Below are positions 1 through 13,054 of a stretch of 64,000 nucleotides of DNA, piece by piece (position 1 is the first letter of the stretch; every line of letters starts with the position of its first letter). Both the position numbers and the translations under genes were made by a program. The notes below the pieces were generated by a model. It was not told the DNA's origin. It did no database searches and saw nothing but the letters and a program-made list of their open reading frames with translations. The stretch is from Cricetomys ansorgei (lineage: Eukaryota > Chordata > Mammalia > Rodentia > Nesomyidae), in NCBI GenBank assembly GCA_026225945.1, contig JAMJFZ010001769.1, forward strand, positions 1 to 64,000, written 5' to 3'.

Positions 1-3000
1 TGTGCTTATCATCTGGCCCAGGATGTAGGCAGAATCTCCTGCGGAAAATCCTACACCAAATTTGAGGAGTTTAAAGTTAATTTCATAAATAACTTGATAA
101 TAATTGTATTAGGCTTTTTGTTGCTGTCACTCTTCTGCCCAAGTCCCCCTGAGCTGATTATTGTGTGAAATGAGTAGAACTCATTCTTGGGGTTTTAACT
201 TTCTTGCTCTTCCTTCTGCCCCAATCATTTTGTTATTAACCCTAATGTTATACAATGAGCTATATCATTTAGTCATTCCCATTAATTCCTTTCTATCTTC
301 TATTTTTACCATTCCATTCATTGCAAGCATTTTTCTATCATCTTTGTTTTCCAGGAGAAGGCTGATAACTAAATTTTCTGCTAAATAATTCCTAAATCCA
401 TGTCATCTCAGTACCAGCAGTAAATCCTTCTGTTTCTTTTTTTTTTTCTTTCAAATTAGTACACTTTCCAGGGTGTATAGAATCACAATTACTTGTGCTC
501 ACATATAAGTATTTTGATGGTTACATTCAGTCTCCAAGTGTTCTAAAATCCTATAGAGACCGATACTTGTGCTTTAGTGGTGATTGGCCTAATTGTGTCA
601 GGTCACATATTTCCATCACACTCCTGTGGATAAGTTGGATTTCAAACACTTTACAGTTTGATTCCAATCTGTCCTACATTAACAACGTGCAGCCGTGTGG
701 GACTTGAGCTATGCTCTGTCCCTTAGGTCAGATCTCAGTGCACTGCATGTGCCATCCAGGTTCAGAGCAACTGCAATGCAAGGAGAATGCCCAGCTCATT
801 TGCAACTACACAAATTGCTCTTCAACCTTCTGCATCTTTGAAATCTTCCCAGTATTTGCCTCTGCCTTCAGCCTCTTCTTTTATTCTTTTTAAAAATATT
901 TTTACTTTATTCTGAGGCTTAACATATTCTGTTCTGCTTCAGACTTTCCTTGGCTGTACTCACATGACAAAAGGGTACACAGAGGGGAGGTAGAGAAGGA
1001 AATGAGGCCACAGCCCTTGGGATGGTAGGTTGCTGAGATATCAGAGTACAAGAGAAAGTTGAGGCCAATGGATTTGTAGACTTTGAACATCTAGAATCCC
1101 TTCCAGCATCCTTGTGTGTACTAGCAATCTTTTCTGAGGTCCTCAGCAGTTCTAGAATTGGAATTCCAGTAGGAGACAATGGTGAATTTATTTTCATTTT
1201 GTTTGAGATTTTGACTCCTGGTTTTGTCTTTCAACCTGCTTTCTTCCTAGAGTCAAGTCACTGCTCCATGTATTTTATTTTATGGTTACATTTACAGAGA
1301 GCTGAATGGTCATTATTCCTATTAGAATATTCCTCCTCCTCACCATTGGTACTGGTACTCTCTGGCTCTCTCTCTCCATATCTGCTCTGTCTCTGTCTCT
1401 GTCTCTCTTTCTCACTCTCTCTGTCTGTCTTCATTTCCTTACTTCAACTATAAATCTATCTATATACCATTGGTCACTACCTTATTTTGGCAGTTTTATT
1501 GACTGTGAAAGCTACTTTCAGTATCCCTTCACAAAAGCTATGAAAGGTGTGATGAGTTGCTTTAGGAAATTAAGCTAATCAAATACCATGCATCAATGTC
1601 CACTTGATTTTTTTTCTAATCTTGCTACAAAGACTTACACCATGATGAGTTATATTCCAAGTGAAGTTTTGTTTTAAGATATATGATAAACAATCACCTA
1701 TTCACTGCTTGCTTTCATCCCACTGATAGTTTCTATACTGAGCATTCATCATTAAAGAAACATCTAGAAATAGATTCTATAGAGAGAAGCCTACATTCTA
1801 GATAAATCTAGAGACTAGCGATATCAAGAATGTAGGCTATTGTTTAGTTAAGATGATATATTGATGATTAGGAAGTTTTCTTTTGAGTCCCAATCAATGT
1901 TCCTGTATTCCCAATTTATTTTCTTTCTATCACTTTGCATCTTATATAAGAAGAATTTGTAAAACCTGTTTAATGTCTTTCTTTCTTAGAAATAGGAAAC
2001 AAGAGCTTAGCATAACCCACAGAAATATTACTGATTTATTGAAAACAGTTCCTGTCATTGCTGATGGCCTTGTTTTATTGAGATGTCTGTAGGCTAGCTG
2101 TGGAATTATTCATAGTTTCCATTATAAAACACTCACAATCAGATAACACCTTTGATACTGAATCAGGATCTCAAACTGAAGGGTAGATCTGTGCTCTGTG
2201 TTGTTGGAGTTGGACCCTAGCTGGACTCTTGTAGGGTTTCTAGGTCTCCCATTAACTAATTTTTTCTTCTGTCCTTCAGAGTGAATCCCAGTAAACAACA
2301 CATCCTTGCATTCCACAAAGTACTTACAATGTTTCCAGAAATTGGTAACATTGTTACCAGGCAGCAGGCCAGGTGGTTCTGTGTTCTCTGCTGGCTAATG
2401 CAATGTAGGTGGGCAAGAATATTGAGAATCTAAAATATTCCAAGTGGGAGGGCTCAATATTTCCTCTTAAAGACTAGGAATGGAGGAGAGTGGGTTGGAT
2501 TTCAGGGAAAAGGTAAAGTCTTTGTTATCATTTCTCCTGCTGCACCCCACCTGAGCCCCTGTGTTAAGGCCATAGAGGCCACTGTTCCACTAAGCAAAGC
2601 TGGAAACATGGAACACTTCATCTCACAGTCTTCTTTTGTGACCGGATCAAAACATCGTTGTTTTGATGTTCAACTACAAAAAAATTTACAAGGCCATCTC
2701 TCGAGGTAAGAGCATTTAACATGATATTCCATTTGATTCAACTGAGAGTTGAAATAGCCAAAGTGGCGTTACACATCTAAAGAGGCACACTAAGGAGGCC
2801 TGAGGACAGCCCCGCATTGACTTTGCTTTAACTCTTCAGGTTATTTGAATATGCAGGATGGAGAGAGAAGCACTCTTGTAAGTAATTAATATAGACCTCT
2901 CTTGTGACTTCCCACTAGATGATGCTAAAAATATCTAAAGATAAAAAGACCAAAAAATGAAGAAGGAGATGGAAAAGGAGGGGATTGCACAAAGAGAGAC

Positions 3001-3231
3001 AATTAACACTAAGGTTATTTGAAAAAGCCGTACCTCCAAAAAGAAAAAAAGAAAGAAAACAACAACAACCTGGTACTATTTGATAATAACTCCATTTTCA
3101 TCTACTAATTTTTGCTAAAAGCCACAATTTTCAGTTGGCTTTTCTAGAGAGAAGAAAGAAGATATGTTTTAATTGCTTTAGGGGGGGATATCTTTAATTT
3201 TTTATGACACTTATATTAATGTATATGATGT

Positions 3232-3233
<2 letters not shown>
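1..3233. other. unassigned AT-rich interval, no gene seen
   Basis: No reading frame here has convincing protein character; all are short and start or stop arbitrarily. A CT/CTGT-rich low-complexity patch lies at about 1365-1432. A perfect 12-bp inverted repeat lies at 1788-1799 and 1827-1838. A 9-bp stem (ATCAAAACA and its complement) lies at 2646-2667. I recognised no SINE, LINE or LTR. Confidence 0.5.

Positions 3234-3283
<50 letters not shown>
3234..3283. repeat. (TG)n microsatellite
   Basis: Nearly uninterrupted TG dinucleotides, directly next to a B2/B3-type SINE relic in antisense. That matches the usual place where rodent SINE 3' tails seed CA/TG arrays. Confidence 0.95.
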
Positions 3284-3285
<2 letters not shown>

Positions 3286-3418
3286 TTGTGCATGTAGAGG
3301 TCAGAGACATGTTACAGGGGTTTAGTTTTCTCCCTCTACCACAGGAGCCCCTGTGACAGAACTCAGGTCTTCAGGCTGGTGTCACAAGCTTTACCTGCTG
3401 AGCATGTTGCAGGCCTAC
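3284..3418 (-). mobile_element. B2/B3-family SINE relic
   Basis: Read on the plus strand, this shows the antisense landmarks of the rodent B2/B3 SINEs: a GAGGTCAGAG block, then CTCCCTCTACCACAGG, then GAACTCAGGTCTTCAGGCT, and finally an antisense promoter-A-box-like CTGAGCATG near 3400. It is diverged and has no intact tail. The family assignment is from memory of the consensus; B3 versus B2 cannot be settled by eye. Confidence 0.7.
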
Positions 3419-6400
3419 AAATCTCTTTATAGTGAGGAATAAATAAGAAGAAAAAGTTAAGAAAGAAAAAAATTCCACCATCCACTTTAGAAGTGTTAAG
3501 ATATTAAAATAAAATAAAAAAAGTTTTACTTCCCAAAAGTGATTTTGTTTTACTAACTTGTTAACATTAGGGGTCCTGAACCTCCATTATTCAGGCCATG
3601 AAAGCGAAGAAATATAAAGGCAATAAATTATTTTTTCAGATACAAACTAAATTGCAGCCTAAAGCACTGAAAAACCAACTATTGTATTCACTATGCCCAG
3701 AGCATGTAATAATTGGGATTGTAGACCCAGTGTCCTTTGCTTGAAAAACAGCGAGCATGTTTTCCATATTTCTCACTTTTTTGCATATTCATACACAGTG
3801 GTTGTTCACTCTTGTGAAAACAAAATGATGTTATAACTAATCTTGACCTCTTCTTCTTCTTCTTTTCCTTCTTCTCCTACTGTGAGCTGTGGGCCAAATC
3901 AAAGCTGAGAAACACTTTGAAGTTTCTGAAAACTTCTCTTCTTTCCAGCAAACAACAAAAAGCCTTGGAATGTCTGAGCCACTGCCAGCCTGGAACAGGT
4001 CTTGCAAGCTCTGCCACTTCTCTCATCATCCAGGAACTCAGCTGGCTGAAGAAAGTCACCTCCTCCCAGGGCACCTTTCACTTTGGCATCAAGAGGAGAG
4101 ACACCAAAACAAAACAAAACACCCACTTTGAAGAGAAGAATCAAGGCTTCTTTCTTGGTTCTGCTAAGTAACCTAGAGATCTGAGGAGAGATCTTTGGCT
4201 ATAGCATAGGTATCCCTATTCTTCCGAAGCTACTGCCCTGTTTTATGTAGCTATATGCAAAGTTATATGTAGGCTCACAGCCCCATGTGAGTTCTCACTT
4301 CTTATTCTCAAGGGGAAAAAAAATTAAGCAAGTTCTCTTAACTGACTTGTAGGAAGGGTTTGTGTGAGAAATGAAGAAGATAGCCAGGACATGAGCTCAC
4401 CCTGGCCAATTGGTGTTTGGGCCTGGGAATTTTAATCTGGAGCCAATCATTGTTGTGAGAGGGGTTTTTTTTCCCCCACATGGGAGAAATATAAGCAATA
4501 TCTACTTCTCCTCATGAGTTATCGAGCGCAAACCAAAACACTATTCCATCAAAGCTTCCTCTGAGGAAGCAATGAGTTTATTATAAATATTTACAGAGGA
4601 GGGGTTAGGGAGAGTGGAAGGATTGTGGGTGACATTAAACCAGCAATACTGGATGCTCTGCATTCATGATGCACAAATTTCCTCATAGTCTCATATGGTT
4701 AGCATTCTCCAGCCTATGTATTCTAGCCTCTAGCTAACTTGCATGCATGTGGCTAGGGAAAAATGATTGGACACTCAGGTGAATGTCCTGTGATCTTTCT
4801 CAACTCCTCTTTCTATAAGGGGATGCCAACATTTTACAGGCTAGATCATGGTAGACTCTCACGTGTAGGCACTACTGAGCCCATAATGATACAGTAAGTT
4901 TTTACAGAGGCTAGGTCATGACAATCATCATGCAAACAAGTAGAGAAATTGAAGATGTGTACCCAGAGCTGAAGGTAAGAGCTCTGTGCCCAGCAGTCTT
5001 GGTTGATGTTTTGGTGGTACACCTGGACATTTTATGCAAAGACAATTGTCTTGTTTATTTTTGCTTCTATGAAGTTTTATTCTCAGTCCATTTCTAAGTC
5101 TGATCCTCCATCCTCTTGCAGAGGCTACAAGCCTAATTACTTTTCCAGTAAATATTTTCCTATTAAAATTAGCCAGCGGCACTTTCAGTTGCCCACAGCC
5201 AGTGATACTACTTCATCTATATGAGCTGAGAATGTTATGATCATTAGAATAGAAGGGAATCATTTTAATTCTAAACCCAGAAATACCCATGAGGAAATCT
5301 TTTTTTCAGTTTTGTTGTTAGTGAAATAACAATCCCGGCAGTAAACACAAAATGAAAGATGAATTTCCAAAAAATTCAACTACAGAGTACTACAGAAAGG
5401 TATTGGTAGTGATATGAATTCTGAAAATGAATATGCTTCTTGGACTTTCTCAAAATTAAGCAAATGCTTACTTTTGTGAGATAATGCAGATGCACACATG
5501 CTTTTAGAGCAGGGGTGTTACAATCTCCTCACTTATGTAATATATGCTAAAGGCTCTGAGCTATGAGATTCAGTGTGAGAAATCCTGCCATTTCTGTTTT
5601 AGTATCAGGTTGACAGTCTTACCTTTGCATGAGTTGGATCTGGGTCAGACATTCTGCACTATTGTCATGCTGAGGGAGAGGAACACTAGCCACTCTATCT
5701 TTGGAATGTTTCTGTCCCTTTATCAATCACTTAAGTGACCCAGTTACAAAGAATTCCTTTCTGGGACACTTCTACTTTGAGGAACCCCAAAGGGAAGAAA
5801 AATAAAAGCATCTAAGTAAGCTTTTTGCTGTGTGCTCTAGGGAGTGAAGGGAACGAGTCTTAGGCAGTTGTCTGGTTCGACAGAGCTAGTTAAATAAGGA
5901 GAGCCCCTGGGACTCTAACCATTCTCTCTATAGTTTTTCTTTGTAAAGGATGAAGATAGGGTTGAGCAAACCCAGAAGCTTTTTCCTGTCAGGAGGGAAA
6001 TAGAACAAAGATTTCCTTTAGAAACAGTGTGCTTAGTACTGTCTGGTGACAGACAGATCTCAAAAGACTCAGTTGTGAGAAAGCCCTATTGTGGAGCTTT
6101 GGGGTGGGAGCATTGAGTAGTAAACTTCTCCGAACTTTTCTCTACTTGGCCCTTTGTTTCCCTGACCCTGACAAACCAGTTTCCCATTTGCTCCTATTCC
6201 CTCATTCAGATCCTGTCTGGTCCTTTCCTTAGAAATGGTTATGGAAAAATTCCAAATTGTCTCCTCTCTGAAAAAACAACAGCAGCAACAACAAAACAAA
6301 CGAAACTTCTGTATGAGGTGAATAAATATCTTTTCGTCATAAAATGAGTAGTATTGAGTTGAATCAGCCAAAAGAGTCAAAACTCTCAACTAGAATGATG

Positions 6401-9400
6401 CTTTCTGATTGGCCATACTCTTCTAAATTCACTCTCTAAGATAGTGATATTTAATTCCTTAAAAGAATTCCTGAATATACTAAATATTTGATGACTTAAA
6501 TGGCTGGTAAGCCATTAAAAACATTGAGAAAGCTTGGCATCTTCTCACGTGACTCATGTTAGATAAGAAATCTTAGTCCCTGAGAATAAGTTGTTGTTGA
6601 CTTATGTATTCTTCTGACACAGTACTCTATGGTGTATTATATTCACTTGAGAGTTTGGATAAAATATACATGAGAAAAAAATCTCTGAAAAATCAATGTG
6701 AGAAAGATGGACTGATTTAATGACCCCAGAGGAGTTGCATAGTCCTCCTTTTCACCACCTTGATTCTATTCTGTTCTTTCCATTTTTCCTTAGGAAAAGC
6801 TTGTAGGAAAGTAAACTTTGAGTAACCTTTTCCCAGTACCTGCTGCAAGGACTGCTGTGTGTTGTTCACTCCCCAGTTTAACGAGGGCTATTCTCACTGT
6901 AGTCATGCTTTTCTAACTGTATTTTCCAGAACTGGTTTTCCTACTGAACTAAGGCATTGCACCTGGACTACCCTCTCCTTGTCCCCTTTCTCCACTTTCC
7001 TCATCCTCAGTGAACCCTTATTCCAACTCTCAATTTCAGTGATGTACATTCTTTCAGATTTCATCTGTGAAGTTTGTGCAGTTTGTCTTTTCACACCTGG
7101 CTTATTAACTTAACACAGTGTCTCCTATGTCCTCCCATGTCACCGAAAATGAGATTTCATTTTCTACATTGAGGAATAATAAATGGAGAGCTAATGCATT
7201 GCAAGGGGTCCCCGGGAATGATAGGTAGGACTTAAGAAGCATCTAGGGTATCTGAGATACTTTAGCTTGGTTGAAAATACTGTACTTTCCTTTGAGAAAT
7301 CAAAATGCCATGTTCTAGATGGGCAAATGGAAAGACTCACTATCTGTGCTAGCCAGACTTCATTCGCTATTCGGTACCAGCAGTTCATGTAAGCCATTCT
7401 GGAGGTGTGGAGATTCTATTTTTTTTCTATTGCCTCTATCACTTAATTGCTCCAGTTTTATTTTGTGAAACCAGACAATGTAAGGCTAAGAGAAACTAGT
7501 GAGTTACCCTTCAGCTTCCCCTGTGAAATATTTCCACACAAGTACCCTCTCGTCAGTTTTGGATCAATATTGCATACATTGATGTCACTAGGATATTGAC
7601 AACTATTAGCTGTTTCGTCATTAACGATATGCTATTGTGGGTTCTGAAGAGAAAACAAATCCTGTGGTCCAAGACCATTTGTCATCCCACTTTCATGGAT
7701 ATGTGTGGTTATAAATGGGCCTTAGAAGTTTAGAGGGGTGAAGTTTCATAATGTATTAAACAATTATATATAGCTTTGTGGTAACATCCTTTGTAGGAAA
7801 AAATTCTAAGTTAAGACAAATGGGATTCTACCATACCACAAGTGAGGCAGGTGGCAAGTGTGACTTTCTCCAACTTGTCTTCTCTCTCTCAGACGGAGAG
7901 ATGGCTCCTTTGTATTTTTCTATACAGTGATGACAAGTGATCACAAAACATATTTGTAGCCACATTGAGATGTCGTCTGTTCAATTCTGGAAACCTCTCT
8001 TAAGCTGTGAATTAAATGATGATGAAAGTTCAGCCAGTTGTCACCTTCAAACCATATGATGGTGGATATAAAGGTTCAGGTAACTGCTGGTAAATAGCAA
8101 ATACATATGTCCAGCTCCTACTACAACATGAGCACTGAATGGATATTATGCATTCAGAAAAGAAGGAGCCTGGTAAATTGTTTATCTTTCCACTCTATCA
8201 AATTATTTTCTGATTTCTGCCATGGGAGCTCACAAGCTGGAAAAAGTATACAAAAATGAAAGAATTATAGACAATGATTCAAAATGAAATGCAACAAAAT
8301 GCATGAATTTTCATATTAGGCATGTGAAGTGCTGTGATTTGAAGGAAGGTTCAGAAAGTATCTAGTTTGCCTGTGACTGGTTGCTGACAGTGCACTGACA
8401 GATGATTCAATTTGGGATAACGTCATACATTTCTCCCAAATTATTCTATACCTATACATACCAATGCATATGTTCCAAATATCTTCCAAAATCTATTATG
8501 AGGAGAAAAAATATTTAACTTATTGATACATAATAACACAGTTATTACATTTACAGGAAGCAAAATCACCCATTTAGCATATTTTCCTGACATGTCTATG
8601 TGTGTTCAATCTGCCTGAAAGACAAGCTGATTGGATCAAATTTAACATATCTGGGGCTTTGTTTCATTTTTTTTTTAAAGTCACTGTATGATTAAGTAAA
8701 TGATTGTTGGGTAAAACATGGGAAATAACCAACCCCCTTACATTTGTGGGGTTGTCACCCCTGCAGAGCCTTCTATTATTCTTCTCTCACTGGGCACACA
8801 GGAAGTACTTAGATCAGGTTCCCAAACTCAATCCAGGACCACTATGTCATAAAGAGATAAATTTGTTTCCAAGTGAAACGCATGAATATAACCCATATCC
8901 TCTTTACTCTCTGCTTCTTCGTGGTGATACCACCTGCTTGCCTACTTTCTTTTCTCTTAGTTCTTACACTTCAAAACAGTTGGAGTGGACTCTCCTCTTT
9001 GGGAGGCAATGAGCATTCTGACCTCACAAATGCTTTCACACATTGGATTCAGAATGACTTAGACTCAATAGCCCACCTTAAGTGGAGTGAGCACTTCAAC
9101 CTAAAGCCATCCAAGGACCGCTGCTTCTGTATAGGGTAAGAGCTACTCAGGTATGTAAAAGTTGCTCACTGAAAGTTACCAATAGTTGGACAGTTGTAAC
9201 AATATGATACACTTTAGGGTTTTAGATCTCTTGTGTGCACAGCTCCCTTGTTATATAAATATAACCATTGCATTTTGAGACCGTTCTCCTTCTCAGGGTC
9301 ATAAGTTTAACAAAATACCTCAAACTTGATTCTCAAGTTCTTGACCATTATCTATTTTTCAATGGAATTAGTTTAATTATGCCCTTCAGATATCCATTAC

Positions 9401-10510
9401 GATGATGAAGTTAATATACAAGTCTTTCCTGTGTCTGGCTCTATAGACAACAACAGGAATTGTGTTAACTAATGCGGTTTTAGTCTGGGGCTTATGAGTA
9501 TCTGTGTTTCTCCAGCTGTACTGTAAGCCCCTTGAAAAGAAAAAAAAAAAACGCTTATTCAAAATTGTCATATCCTAACACATTGAATTATGTTTTCAGA
9601 ATTTAATGTTTCCAAAATGTTTTCAGAATTTAATTGAAGACTGTGTAATATAGTAAATAGGGGCTTCTTTTCTTTTCTTTTTTTTTCATTTTTTATGAGT
9701 CCTTAGAAATAATATAAAAAGTTATTTATAAGTTTTGTCTTGTCTTTCCAGTTGAACTAAAAATAAGCATAGTTGGCAACACTGATTTAGAAATTATGAT
9801 TACATTACCACTGATAGAAAGGCTAGAAATGGAAAACAGTGTGCTTACATGTAATTTCATTATAAACTGTCATTCAGCTAGTTTTATTTGTTAATATCAA
9901 TTATAGTGTTGAATAATTAGATGAATATAAAAGTTAGTATCAAACTTTAAACAGTTATTTTATAATTTTATTATGTTTAAACTTTTAGAGAAGCCTATTT
10001 TCCTCAACAATATAGTGGAAAATCTTACCAGAGTCTCTTGTTTAAAAGATTGAACAAAGTGGGCTACAATAATCTTTTTCATAGTCTAATATTTTCTGTT
10101 TCTTATGTTTTTCTACCATTCTTCATTGCTATTGAATTGCATAAGAAAGATTCCTTTTTTTAAAAGAAAAATAACCAATACTACATTGACACAAATGCTA
10201 CTTCCATGTTACAGTTTTATAAAGGCTCAGCTTTTTTGAAATTTTATATTAGAAATAATATATTAGAGACATATATTTTATATATGTCGTAGGAGTGACA
10301 CAGTCCTCTGCTAAGGTCAGAATGATTCCACTAGGTAGATTAGTACAGCAAATGAGTGAGGCACACTAAATAACATTTTTGGCAAGTTATTTATTTAAGT
10401 GTCTTCCTTTAAATCACTTACTAAAAGTATGACTAAGTAGTCATAAAGTGCTATAAAAGCTGTGTTCTTTGCCCACTGGAAATTTCCTCTATTTGTGACA
10501 TCTATTTAAA
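3419..10510. other. unassigned interval, no gene or clear repeat
   Basis: About 7 kb of AT-rich sequence with only short chance reading frames. A CTT-rich patch lies at about 3848-3880. The segment at about 3877-4171 is open in several frames on both strands, but with no domain character. I see no promoter, splice-bounded exon or retroelement landmark that I could defend. Confidence 0.45.
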
Positions 10511-10610
10511 TGCTTCTGGCCTATTCAAATGTCGCCAGCACTTACATGCACCTACCCAAAACAGACCCACAGTCATATATATAATTAAAAAACACATAAT
10601 GAAATAAATC
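10511..10610 (+). mobile_element. possible B2/B3 SINE 3' tail
   Basis: A CTTCTGGCC block is followed by CACTTACATGCACCTACCC and an AT-rich tail with AATAAATCTAAAA. This is the order seen at the 3' end of B2/B3 SINEs. The tRNA-like head is missing, so it is only a weak call. Confidence 0.35.
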
Positions 10611-11989
10611 TAAAATCATACCCCTCGTAGCTCTTTACCACTATCTGCACATCACTCCATCTTCTTCATGCCTATTGTTTTAGAAGATTCATTTTCAAAC
10701 ACCAACATCTCTGAGTACCATACTGGCTGACACTAATTGTTCTTCGCGAAGGCAGAACATGATGGTACGGGTTCTCTCCTTTGCGATCCTTCCTGCATAC
10801 AATGGCACACAAGCCGTCGTGAACTTCAGTGTCAGGCATTGCAAAGCAGGAAGGTGAAAAGTGGGATGTATAGACAAAAAAGAGTCCAAGAATAACACAG
10901 CTAGTGCAAAGCACTCATCTGAGGGACGCCCAGCCAGAGAGAATACTGCTTTTAAAATCATTTTTAAATTCACTTTTATGTGGATTCCTGTGCCGGCATC
11001 TCAAAACTTCTGAATTTCTGGACTTGTACAGTTCTTGATATGTGATTTATTTACTAAAGCATTTCTTTATCCTCAACAACAAAGGAAGAATTACCCTCTA
11101 CATACAAACAGAAATCTCCAAGTTGATGTTCAAATGGTATTCCTCTCCACAAATTCCATTCACAAAGAATCTCTCCCTTTTAGATAGATAGAATATCCAT
11201 GTTTTTGGTTTTTTTTTTTTAACACTTCTTTAGGTTGATGCATGCCTTGGTGATTTTTGTTTGACACTAGCCAAAAAGACATTTAGAAATATTATTTAGC
11301 TGGTATCTCCTTTGTTTAATCAAAATAGAAATAGTTTTGAAAGAAATAGTAAAAAAGGAAGATTGACATCCCGAAGAGAAAAACATAGATGGCTTTTCTC
11401 ATTCTAGAAGAATCTCAGAAAGCATTATATTCAGGACTAAGCAGCTGTTCATAGTATGGTGTAAAATCAAAGCATGGTGTTGATGCATATAGCAGCATTT
11501 GACCACATATTCAGATGCAGATTTCAGATACATATGTGCAGTATGGGAAATCTGGATTTGAGTTATGGAACATATGGGCATGATGCCTCATCAAGATGCT
11601 GTAGACTTATTAGTGGAAAAGCTTTTGACTGGGCTCTTGTTAGGATAAGAGATGGTATTCTCAGTGTATCAGTTAATATCTCAACAGTGACAAAGTATAA
11701 TAGGCACACCAGATAAGCACACACTAATGAGCTTCAAAAAAGTAAAGCAAATCTGTGATTATAAAATTTACTGCTATTTTACAATTCAATTTGTTTTCAT
11801 ATTTTTACTTTGTAAAATTGAAGAACAGGGAAATACACTTGATTTTCTACCTCAGGTAGGTATATAACTTAAGTAGATATATACTCACATATTAAATCTT
11901 TTTATTCACATACATACATTTTATTTTTTCTATTTTTCTTTAATGTGTCAGTTTTTGTTTTATCTTGTTATATTTCATTTTCTTTTATC
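10611..11989. other. unassigned interval with a small CpG-bearing patch
   Basis: No gene recognised. Between about 10624 and 10995 there are roughly eight to ten CpG dinucleotides (for example TTCGCGAAG and AGCCGTCGTG), clearly more than in the flanks. The patch is open in two minus-strand frames of 80 and 92 codons, but one starts at GTG just after a stop and neither has a recognisable domain. Confidence 0.4.
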
Positions 11990-12160
11990 ATTATCCTGTA
12001 GAAGACTTTCTGCTTTCTAGTGAGAGACAAATAGGAAGTGGATCCAGAGGGGAGAAGAGGTAGAGAGGACTTGGGGAGAAGAAGAGAGAGGAAAAACCAT
12101 AATCAGGATATATTATGTGAAAAAAACTATTTTCAATAAAAGGAAAAATATTTTTCATAT
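11990..12160 (+). mobile_element. possible L1 3' UTR tail fragment
   Basis: The purine-rich stretch with GGGGAGAAGAGG, GGAGAAGAAGAGAGAGG and then AACCATAATCAGGATATATTATG resembles the end of the rodent L1 3' UTR just before its A-rich tail, in sense. An AATAAAAGGAAAAAT segment follows. It is short and diverged. Confidence 0.4.
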
Positions 12161-12480
12161 AATATCTAAGAATATGCAGTATTATATGTGAAGGAGAAAA
12201 ATGAGTATTGAATAGTCCGTGATATGTTTTCATGCACACTTTATGACAATTGATTTAAAATATTCCTTACATTTAACTTAGCATGCAACACTGAAATGTT
12301 TGTGTAGCAGTGTCAGTTCAACAGATTAGGTTTCAATGACGAATTACCTGAGAAAATCAATTATGATGAAGAAATAGATTCATTTTTGTTCATACACTCA
12401 GACCTTTCAGTCTCTAGTCACTAGGTCCTATTGAATCAAGCCTGTGGTGCAACGGTGCATCAATGAAGAAAGCTGCACTG

Positions 12481-12641
12481 AGGTAGCCTGAGAGAAAGAA
12501 GGAGGAAAGGCAGATGAAAGGAGAGAAGGATGGGGTAGGAAGGGAGGGAGGGAGAGAGAGGAAAAAGGAAAGGAGGAGGAGGGAGAAGAAAAACGGGAGG
12601 GAGAGAGAAAGGGAAACAGAAAAGAAAGAGGGGGGAAAGGA

Positions 12642-12686
<45 letters not shown>

Positions 12687-12690
12687 CAGA
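12481..12690 (+). repeat. purine-rich tract ending in (GA)n
   Basis: About 200 bp are almost entirely A and G on the plus strand: mixed GGAGA/GGGA/GAAA words, then a pure (GA)n block at about 12645-12686. The two predicted proteins here (60 aa plus, 112 aa minus) are translations of simple sequence and are not genes. Such strand asymmetry can form triplex structures. Confidence 0.9.
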
Positions 12691-13054
12691 GTTTGACAGT
12701 CTTTTACTAAACTGTAGTTCCCAACAGTTCTACCGCTTCTAAGCAGCACCAACTGAGCCTAAGGCTATGAAATATGAGCCTCTGCTGTCAATTAATATCC
12801 AAACCAGAATACAAAGTTGATGAAAGTAAGCCAAAGGCAATTACGGAATTTAAAATTTATTACTCCTGCCATCTGGAACAAGTTATTTATCTTCCTTGAT
12901 CTTTATTTATTTATTTATAACTGATAAAAGAAAACAATTTTTGATGGATTTCAGCATAGTCATGAGTGTAATGGATATAGCATGTGGACATTATTTAATA
13001 AATACACCATGAATCAAACTGAGCATTAAAAGATCAATAGCAAATTTTATTTTA

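Noticed and set aside
3877..4171. Four overlapping frames of 65-84 codons on both strands, possible exon
   Set aside because: Openness in several frames at once argues for low stop-codon density, not coding. No domain or good splice boundaries seen.
10672..10973. 80- and 92-aa minus frames with protein-like look
   Set aside because: One starts at GTG immediately after a stop; no family recognised and no splice context. Kept only as a CpG-patch observation.
12414..12752. 112-aa minus and 60-aa plus reading frames
   Set aside because: Ser/Leu/Phe- or Arg/Glu-rich translations of the purine tract; low-complexity artefact.
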